Shown here: in pieces, positions 58,856-64,000 of the stretch | Numbering within the stretch: position 1 is the stretch's first letter | Layout of the letters: each line of letters opens with the position of its first letter | DNA from: Citrobacter sedlakii NBRC 105722 | GTDB lineage: Bacteria; Pseudomonadota; Gammaproteobacteria; Enterobacterales; Enterobacteriaceae | Assembly (NCBI RefSeq): GCF_000759835.1 | Contig: NZ_BBNB01000008.1 | Location: 1-64,000 of the forward strand | Direction of reading: 5' to 3' | DNA length: 64,000 bases | Notes under the pieces: model-generated | The model's database searches: none | What the model was told of the DNA's origin: nothing | What the model saw: the letters and a program-made list of their open reading frames with translations, nothing else | Position numbers and translations under genes: made by a program

Positions 58856-59878
58856 ATGAACAAAATCAGAGCCGCCGTGGTCGGCGCGGGTATCTACGGC
58901 AAACACCACATGAACGCGTACCGCCATAACCCAGACACGGTACTGGTCGCCATCTGCGACACCGACACAGAGCGCTGCGATGACCTTGCCATGGCCTGCG
59001 GCGTAATCGGCTATACCCGGCTGGATGTCCTGCTGCAGGAGGAAGCCGTCGATGTGGTCTCTGTCGCGACACCCGACCCGTACCACACCGAATCCATCCT
59101 CACCGCCCTGCGCCACGGCAAACATGTGCTGGCGGAAAAGCCGCTCGCCACCTCGGTACGCGAGTGCGAGCTTATCGTGGAGATGGCGCAGCAGCGTGGC
59201 CTGCTGGTCGGCGTCGATTTCCACAAGCGCTGGGACCCGGCGGTGATGCGCATCAAAACCGAGCTTGAGAGGCCCGAGACCGGGCGCATCCTGCGCGGGC
59301 ATATCAGCATGGACGACGTAATCAGCGTACCGACGGAGTGGCTGGACTGGGCGGGCGCAAGCTCCCCGGTGTGGTTTCTCGGCTCACACTGCTTTGACCT
59401 TGTGCGCCATTTTTCCGGTCAGGAAGTGGTGTCGGTGTACGCCGTCGGGCAGAAGCGGCTCATGGTCGAAAGTGGCCTCGACACCTTTGACAGCGTGCAG
59501 AGCCTGCTGACAATGGCCGACGGCAGTTCATGGGTGGTGGAAAACTCGTGGGTGCTGCCGGAAGGCTTTCCAAAAGACAACGACGGGCGCATCGATATTC
59601 TCTGCGAGGCAACCTATATCCGCAGCACCTCGCAGCATCGCGGACTGGAAATCATCACACCGGGCATGACGCTCACGCCCAACAGCTATTTCATCAACTA
59701 CCGCAACGGCGTTGCCAGCGGTTTCGGTATCGACCCGATCAATGACTTTGTTCACTCCGTCAGACATAAAGCACCGTACCCGGTCACCGCGATGGACGGA
59801 CTGGCGGTCAGCCGGGTTTGTGAGGCAGTGCACCGCAGCCTGGAAAGCGGCAAACCTGAACGCCCGATAAAGCCATAA
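58856..59878 (+). CDS. Gfo/Idh/MocA-family NAD(P)-dependent oxidoreductase
   Basis: A 340-aa dehydrogenase with an N-terminal Rossmann fold (VVGAGIYGKHHMNAY, AICDTD), the family EKP motif (GKHVLAEKPLATS) whose Lys is catalytic, and the C-terminal alpha/beta domain with a catalytic His region (FLGSHCFDLVRHF). It probably oxidises the sugar or sugar phosphate brought in by the upstream PTS; E. coli uses the unrelated SrlD for this step. Start follows GAGGAC. Same operon. Confidence 0.88.
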   Translation: MNKIRAAVVGAGIYGKHHMNAYRHNPDTVLVAICDTDTERCDDLAMACGVIGYTRLDVLLQEEAVDVVSVATPDPYHTESILTALRHGKHVLAEKPLATSVRECELIVEMAQQRGLLVGVDFHKRWDPAVMRIKTELERPETGRILRGHISMDDVISVPTEWLDWAGASSPVWFLGSHCFDLVRHFSGQEVVSVYAVGQKRLMVESGLDTFDSVQSLLTMADGSSWVVENSWVLPEGFPKDNDGRIDILCEATYIRSTSQHRGLEIITPGMTLTPNSYFINYRNGVASGFGIDPINDFVHSVRHKAPYPVTAMDGLAVSRVCEAVHRSLESGKPERPIKP

Positions 59879-59882
59879 CTTC

Positions 59883-59924
59883 AAGGGCTGTACCTGTCTG
59901 CTATGCCAGACTGGTAAAGCCCTT
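59883..59924 (+). terminator. Extended hairpin after the PTS-dehydrogenase operon
   Basis: AAGGGCT (59883-59889) pairs with AGCCCTT (59918-59924) and an inner ACC-GTCTG/CAGAC-GGT stem closes it. It begins right after the dehydrogenase stop. No T-run follows, so it may stabilise the mRNA as much as terminate. Confidence 0.5.
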
Positions 59925-60013
59925 AACCCAGCAAACCAGTCAAAGCACAGGAATGATTTGAAAGCATGGTCAGCTTTGAGCGAGAAGCAGAAGTTTCTGC
60001 TTAGTTATTTATA

Positions 60014-60763
60014 TTATTGGTGATTTAATTCCCACTCAATACATGATTTCATCATAGGAATAAACCTCTCACAAGATGATGAAAACACCTCAACAAATTT
60101 TAATTTGTAACTTTCCGGAACATACCAATCTTGAGGGATGCTATCTGCGATGGATTGATAAAACTCAACAGGTATTTCACAAATTTTATCCATCCATGAT
60201 TTATACTCTTCTGCAGAATGCAAAATTCCGCGATGATATGGCGATGATTCAATGAACAATTTATTTTCTGTCCATATAAGACCATCTTCCCCCCATGCCT
60301 CACAATTATCATCCTCAAAGGCTATTCCAGCATCCATGAATAGCAGTTCGCCATTTAACAATTTGCAAGTATCATTTTTTACATCACCTATTGATAGCCA
60401 ATTATCAAATATTGATTTGCCATAGAGATTTTTTATTTGGTTATTACTGAATTGATAACCCTCAGGCAACTCTTCTAGATTATGCATGAACTCATATGCA
60501 ATAAAATGAGAAGTTGATACATTTAGTTCACTCTTTACACTTTCTGAAAACTGAACTAGATGGCCCTTTGGCCAAGGTAAACCTATCTTCTCAGCTAATT
60601 TAAAAGCTACTAATTCATTAAATAACGCATTTGTTTCATGACCGGACTTGCTGAAATATGTTTTTACAAACCAATCATTGCCTAACTCATCAACACCAAT
60701 AAAAGGATTGGAGTGATTTGTGGATTTTTCCAGTTTATCTTTAATGGAATTAATTATAATCAC
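60014..60763 (-). CDS. HipA-like kinase-domain protein (orphan)
   Basis: Start is placed at GTG 60763, five bases after GAAGG; the frame extends 45 codons upstream but that part lacks a site. The 249-aa product has a HipA-like kinase core: a Lys-containing segment DWFVKTYFSKS, AFKLAEKIGLPWPKG, the catalytic-loop-like FDNWLSIGDVKNDT and the metal-binding MDAGIAF in place of DFG. HipA-type kinases phosphorylate translation factors, but no HipB-type antitoxin lies next to it. AT-rich, between two sugar operons, so probably acquired. Some members of this family act in phage defence. Confidence 0.65.
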   Translation of the reverse strand: MIIINSIKDKLEKSTNHSNPFIGVDELGNDWFVKTYFSKSGHETNALFNELVAFKLAEKIGLPWPKGHLVQFSESVKSELNVSTSHFIAYEFMHNLEELPEGYQFSNNQIKNLYGKSIFDNWLSIGDVKNDTCKLLNGELLFMDAGIAFEDDNCEAWGEDGLIWTENKLFIESSPYHRGILHSAEEYKSWMDKICEIPVEFYQSIADSIPQDWYVPESYKLKFVEVFSSSCERFIPMMKSCIEWELNHQ

Positions 60764-60980
60764 GGTAACCTTCAATAGAAACAATAAAATATGGTGCGAA
60801 GTATAATTGTATAACCAAATGGAGCACAAACATTTTCGAGAGACTCCTGAGTTATTAATTTTTCCACGTGAGCTACCTCTGGTGAAGAGTTTACTCACTT
60901 AACCGCATGTCCACTATTGGTGGGTAAGATCATTAAACATGTATCAACCAGACTGAAGGCATAATCTTTGATTATTCCGA

Positions 60981-61006
60981 CATCTGGCACACAGTCGCAC
61001 CAGATG
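60981..61006 (-). terminator. Hairpin at the end of the hxl operon
   Basis: CATCTGG (60981-60987) pairs with CCAGATG (61000-61006), 20 bp after the hxlA stop on the minus strand. The following run is not strongly T-rich, so termination strength is uncertain. Confidence 0.5.
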
Positions 61007-61025
61007 CCGTCCTTTTCGTCTAATC

Positions 61026-61661
61026 TCAATGATACTGCAACAACACCTGTGAAATCTTCCTCGCTTCACCTGCCGGATCCGCCGAATGCGTGATCGCTGA
61101 TCCCACAATCACCACATCCGGGCCTAACAGTGCGTAGTCCTTCACAGTCTGGCTGCTTATACCGCCTGCCACGGCAATCCGGGCTTTCCGGCGCGCCTTC
61201 AGCATCGTTATCAAATCATCTATCGGCTTACGCCCCGCTGCCTGCTGGTCGGTGCCGGTATGTACCGCCAGCATATCCGCCCCCGCCTCCTCCAGCAATC
61301 GGACCCGCGTGGGCAGATCGTCGACGCAGATCATATCCACCACCACCTGCTTTCCGGCCTCTTTTGCCGCGCGGATGCACGACTGGATCGTCAGCACGTC
61401 GGTCACGCCTAACACCGTGACATAGTCTGCCCCGGCGTCGAAAAGCAGCTGCGACTCAAAATGGCCGCCATCCATAATTTTCGCATCCGCCAGCACTTCC
61501 TTATGCGGATATTTTTCTTTAATAGCTTTAATCGCCTTCACGCCTTCCCGAATAAGAAAAGGCGTGCCCACTTCAATAATATCAACGTCATCAACCACCT
61601 TATCGATAAATACCAGCGCTTCAGGCAGGGTTAACTCGTCCAGGGCAAGCTGTAATTTCAT
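61026..61661 (-). CDS. hxlA: 3-hexulose-6-phosphate synthase family (or 3-keto-L-gulonate-6-P decarboxylase)
   Basis: A 211-aa OMP-decarboxylase-superfamily barrel: MKLQLALDELTLPEAL, the catalytic DxKxxD loop LADAKIMDGG, VHTGTDQQ and AVAGGIS. The family contains 3-hexulose-6-phosphate synthase (condenses formaldehyde with ribulose-5-phosphate) and UlaD/SgbH-type decarboxylases. Partner hxlB immediately upstream favours the synthase. In reverse it releases formaldehyde and ribulose-5-phosphate. Last gene of the operon. Confidence 0.85.
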   Translation of the reverse strand: MKLQLALDELTLPEALVFIDKVVDDVDIIEVGTPFLIREGVKAIKAIKEKYPHKEVLADAKIMDGGHFESQLLFDAGADYVTVLGVTDVLTIQSCIRAAKEAGKQVVVDMICVDDLPTRVRLLEEAGADMLAVHTGTDQQAAGRKPIDDLITMLKARRKARIAVAGGISSQTVKDYALLGPDVVIVGSAITHSADPAGEARKISQVLLQYH

Positions 61662-61685
61662 GTTGGTTTCCTTGTATCGAATGAC

Positions 61686-62252
61686 TTATTCGAGGTTGGC
61701 GTGCAGCGCAAAACCTTTGGTTAAGCGATATCCCGTCGACTGCGCCAGATTCACAATCATGGCATCCCCCAGCACCATGACCGCCTCTTCAAACAGACTG
61801 CCGCCGGGCAGAATGCCTTTCACGTTATCGGGTCCATCCGGCAGTTTGTCGGTATAGGCCGGGATCCTGACCACCACCTCCGCCAGATTCCCCAGCGTGG
61901 ACTCGGGGAAAATGGTCAGCAGGGCCACTGTGCCACCCAGTTGCTTCGCTTTCGTTGCCACATTCACCAGCGAAGCCGTTTCACCCGATGCGCTGGCCAG
62001 CAGCAGCAGGTCACCTTTTTGCAGCGCAGGCGTAACCACATCGCCGACAACATGCACCTTCAGGCCGATATGCATCAGGCGCATAGCAAAAGCTTTCAGC
62101 ATTAACAGCGAACGCCCTGCGCCAAAAACAAATACAGCGTTCGCTTCAGCGATGGTCTGCTCCAGACGCGCCAGCGCAGCGTCATCAATCCGCGCCATCG
62201 CCTGATGCAGGTCGCTACAGGCTACGCCTGCAACAGATTGCGTTTCCATCAT
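61686..62252 (-). CDS. hxlB: 6-phospho-3-hexuloisomerase
   Basis: A 188-aa SIS-domain protein of the HxlB/PHI family, interconverting D-arabino-3-hexulose-6-phosphate and fructose-6-phosphate. Family hallmarks: VFGAGRSLLMLKAFAMRLMHIG, LLASASGETASLV and the C-terminal catalytic GGSLFEEAVMVL. It overlaps the upstream isomerase gene by 4 bp (ATGA) and is 24 bp from hxlA. Confidence 0.88.
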   Translation of the reverse strand: MMETQSVAGVACSDLHQAMARIDDAALARLEQTIAEANAVFVFGAGRSLLMLKAFAMRLMHIGLKVHVVGDVVTPALQKGDLLLLASASGETASLVNVATKAKQLGGTVALLTIFPESTLGNLAEVVVRIPAYTDKLPDGPDNVKGILPGGSLFEEAVMVLGDAMIVNLAQSTGYRLTKGFALHANLE

Positions 62253-63091
62253 GCGTCCTCCTGACAGAGCGGGAATAAATCATCCTGATACTGGAGCATC
62301 CCCATGATTTCCCGGACATAGTTATCGACATGCCCCAGAAAGTGGAAACGTTCCGGCGCGGCGCGGTAGCGTTGGTAAAGCGGCGTATCGAAGGTGATGC
62401 CAAGATGCGGGTTCTCTTTGACGGTGGCGAATTTGATGCGCGGAATATGCGGGTAGTAGTGATTCTTGCGCACGCAGAGTTGCCCGTTCTCCTCCACGAT
62501 GTAGCAGGCCATACCGTGATAAAACTGCACCGTGTCGTAGTGAACCGCGCAGGGTTTATACGCCAGGTTGCTGAACACCAGCGGCCCGTCGCCGATATTG
62601 ATGGAGCAGTGGCCGTAATTCGGCGGCACGATAATGCTCTGCCCCTCCTTCACCACCGCCACGATAAGATCGTCCACCAGCAGATCTTTTGGCTCAACGG
62701 CAAAATCCGGCGACTTTTGCAGGATATATGCCGCAGTGCCCTTAATCACCTCATACACTTCCGGATGGGTGTTGCGCCGCGTGTCGTTATAGCCGTGATA
62801 ATGGCCGCTGGTTTTCTTGCGCTCCTTGCCGATCGTTCCCGGCATGATGATGGTGATGTCGTACTGATACTGGTCGGCAGAAAGCCGCTCCTGATCCTCC
62901 GCAAAGCTCAGCCCGCGATAGACATCATAAGCCGGTTCATCACGCAGCGCCTCGGTGAACTCCGGTAAAACCACCGCCATCTGCCCGGCGCTTTTGCGAC
63001 CAAAACCGAGATAGTTCAGCGGCGGTTTCAGCGCCATCACGCCGTCGTCATCGAGATACAGCGGCAGGCCGCTGTGGTGTAGCTGTTTCAT
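62249..63091 (-). CDS. Cupin-type (archaeal/PTS-linked) glucose-6-phosphate isomerase
   Basis: A 280-aa protein of the cupin GPI family (COG2140), unrelated to the standard Pgi. Metal-binding signature: SGHYHGYND with two His, then HPEVYEVIKG with Glu, and a later His in NYGHCSINIGDG. It isomerises glucose-6-phosphate to fructose-6-phosphate. Overlaps the PTS gene stop by 4 bp and hxlB start by 4 bp, so it is translationally coupled at both ends. Confidence 0.85.
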   Translation of the reverse strand: MKQLHHSGLPLYLDDDGVMALKPPLNYLGFGRKSAGQMAVVLPEFTEALRDEPAYDVYRGLSFAEDQERLSADQYQYDITIIMPGTIGKERKKTSGHYHGYNDTRRNTHPEVYEVIKGTAAYILQKSPDFAVEPKDLLVDDLIVAVVKEGQSIIVPPNYGHCSINIGDGPLVFSNLAYKPCAVHYDTVQFYHGMACYIVEENGQLCVRKNHYYPHIPRIKFATVKENPHLGITFDTPLYQRYRAAPERFHFLGHVDNYVREIMGMLQYQDDLFPLCQEDA

Positions 63092-64000
63092 TTTGCCTCC
63101 TGTGTATACGCGTTAGCTGCGCGGATCGCCTCTTTCAGCCGATCGGATTTCATGCCAAAGACGCTCTGAATGTTGTTCCCGACCTCAACGACGCCCGCCG
63201 CGCCCAGCTGTTTCAGCAGCGCTTTGTCCACCAGCGTCTTATCCATCACGTCAATGCGCAGACGTGACATGCAGGCTTCGATGCTGGTCATATTCCCCAG
63301 CCCGCCATAGGCCAGAATGATGCCGCTCACCAGGTCGTTATGTTCGCTTTCCTGCGTCACCGCGCTTTCTTCGACTTCACGCCCCGGCGTCAGCAAATTC
63401 CAGCGGCGGATGGCAAAGGTAAACAGGGCGTAGTACACCGCTCCCATCACCAGCCCGACTGGGAACACCATGTACCAGTGAGGCGCGCGCGGCAGGACGC
63501 CAAAGAACAGATAGTCAATAAGCCCGCCAGAGAAAGAGAGCCCGATATGCACGCTGAACCACTCCATCAGCAGGAACACCAGCCCCGCCAGGACGGCGTG
63601 AATGCCATACAGCACGGGCGCAACAAACAGGAAGGAGAACTCAATCGGCTCGGTGATGCCGCAGACGATGGAAGTGATCGCGCCAGAGAGCATAATGCCC
63701 TTCACCCGCGCTCTGTTTTCCGGGCTGGCGCAGCGGTAGATCGCCAGCGCAATCGCCGGAATACAGAACATCTTGATGGGCGTCAGCCCGGCCATAAAGG
63801 TTCCGGCGGTAATCGGCACCTGGTCTTTCAGCTGGGCAAAGAAGATGAGCTGGTCGCCATGCACCACCTGCCCGGCCTTGTTCACATACTCGCCAAACTG
63901 CAGCCAGAACGTCGGCCACCAGACATGGTTAAGACCAAACGGGATCAGCAGTCGCTCGACAAAACCGAACAGGAAGGCGGACACGCCCGTCCCCTGCACC
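63088..64000 (-). CDS. PTS EIIBC component, glucose/maltose family (partial)
   Basis: Open to the window edge, so the N-terminus is missing; 303 aa are seen. The membrane part shows the glucose-family IIC motifs (FWLQFGEYV, TAGTFMAGLTPIKMFC, CGITEPIEFSFLFVAP) and the cytoplasmic IIB has the phospho-Cys motif MTSIEACMSRLRIDV with its Cys, followed by VVEVGNNIQSVFGMKSD. It resembles MalX/PtsG-like transporters. First visible gene of the hxl operon; imports a hexose as its 6-phosphate. Confidence 0.87.
   Translation of the reverse strand, partial: VQGTGVSAFLFGFVERLLIPFGLNHVWWPTFWLQFGEYVNKAGQVVHGDQLIFFAQLKDQVPITAGTFMAGLTPIKMFCIPAIALAIYRCASPENRARVKGIMLSGAITSIVCGITEPIEFSFLFVAPVLYGIHAVLAGLVFLLMEWFSVHIGLSFSGGLIDYLFFGVLPRAPHWYMVFPVGLVMGAVYYALFTFAIRRWNLLTPGREVEESAVTQESEHNDLVSGIILAYGGLGNMTSIEACMSRLRIDVMDKTLVDKALLKQLGAAGVVEVGNNIQSVFGMKSDRLKEAIRAANAYTQEAK

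Noticed and set aside
45305-64000. A second copy of the ssrA 3' end marking the island's right border
   Set aside because: I did not find a repeat of the acceptor-arm sequence by eye; the border may be outside the window or too diverged, so none is claimed.

Overview
The window is a chromosomal segment of an enterobacterium (family Enterobacteriaceae). It has the gene order clpB-pgeF-rluD-bamD-raiA-pheA-tyrA-aroF-yfiRNB-rplS/trmD/rimM/rpsP-ffh-ypjD-corB-grpE-nadK-recN-bamE-ratBA-smpB known from E. coli and Salmonella. A BapA-type giant adhesin with its own type I secretion system lies between smpB and ssrA. That placement is the one I know from Salmonella; the genus cannot be fixed from the sequence alone, and Salmonella or a Citrobacter-like relative are both plausible.

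Region 1 (1-26.5 kb) is housekeeping core. It covers protein quality control (clpB and grpE with clear sigma-32 promoters), ribosome and translation genes, aromatic amino-acid synthesis (pheL attenuator and pheA, the tyrA-aroF operon with TyrR-like boxes), the periplasmic-to-c-di-GMP switch yfiR-dgcN-yfiB, SOS recN with a LexA box, and smpB. Three genes interrupt the familiar order: a SMP-30/gluconolactonase gene wedged between the convergent pheA and tyrA, and a PepSY-TM/DUF2946 pair between yfiB and rplS. Three starts were moved to non-ATG codons with good ribosome-binding sites (trmD GTG, corB CTG, ratB GTG), and trmD has lost its usual C-terminal tail by a frameshift.

Region 2 (26.5-44.9 kb) is a biofilm adhesin operon. 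It encodes a 4301-residue BapA-like protein with about 34 Ig-like modules, followed by a TolC-family outer-membrane factor, a LapB-type ABC transporter and an HlyD-type adaptor. A five-module block of about 1.44 kb occurs twice in bapA, and one 116-bp stretch is repeated exactly. Next is ssrA (tmRNA, tag ANDENYALAA).

Region 3 (45.3-56.6 kb) is a mobile island inserted at the 3' end of ssrA. It has a P4-type integrase, an unknown 214-aa protein, an AT-rich two-gene Hachiman-like anti-phage system (hamA nuclease, hamB helicase), an AlpA-type regulator, a DUF927 helicase/primase-like gene with an in-frame amber codon near its likely original start, and a cluster of ten 9-bp iterons that looks like a replication origin. 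It ends with a minus-strand operon of two paralogous XRE regulators followed by an unknown 518-aa protein with an R-x4-H motif of HEPN type. A divergent Ner-like regulator makes the boundary look like a phage-type switch. The HEPN-XRE operon is the best candidate here for an undescribed defence module.

Region 4 (56.9-64 kb) is sugar metabolism. A glucitol-family PTS (IIC, IIA-like, IIBC) is followed by a Gfo/Idh/MocA dehydrogenase; its IIA lacks the expected phospho-histidine. An orphan HipA-like kinase comes next. Last is a minus-strand operon running off the window that encodes a glucose-family PTS IIBC, a cupin-type glucose-6-phosphate isomerase, 6-phospho-3-hexuloisomerase and 3-hexulose-6-phosphate synthase, which together could convert an imported hexose phosphate to ribulose-5-phosphate and formaldehyde.
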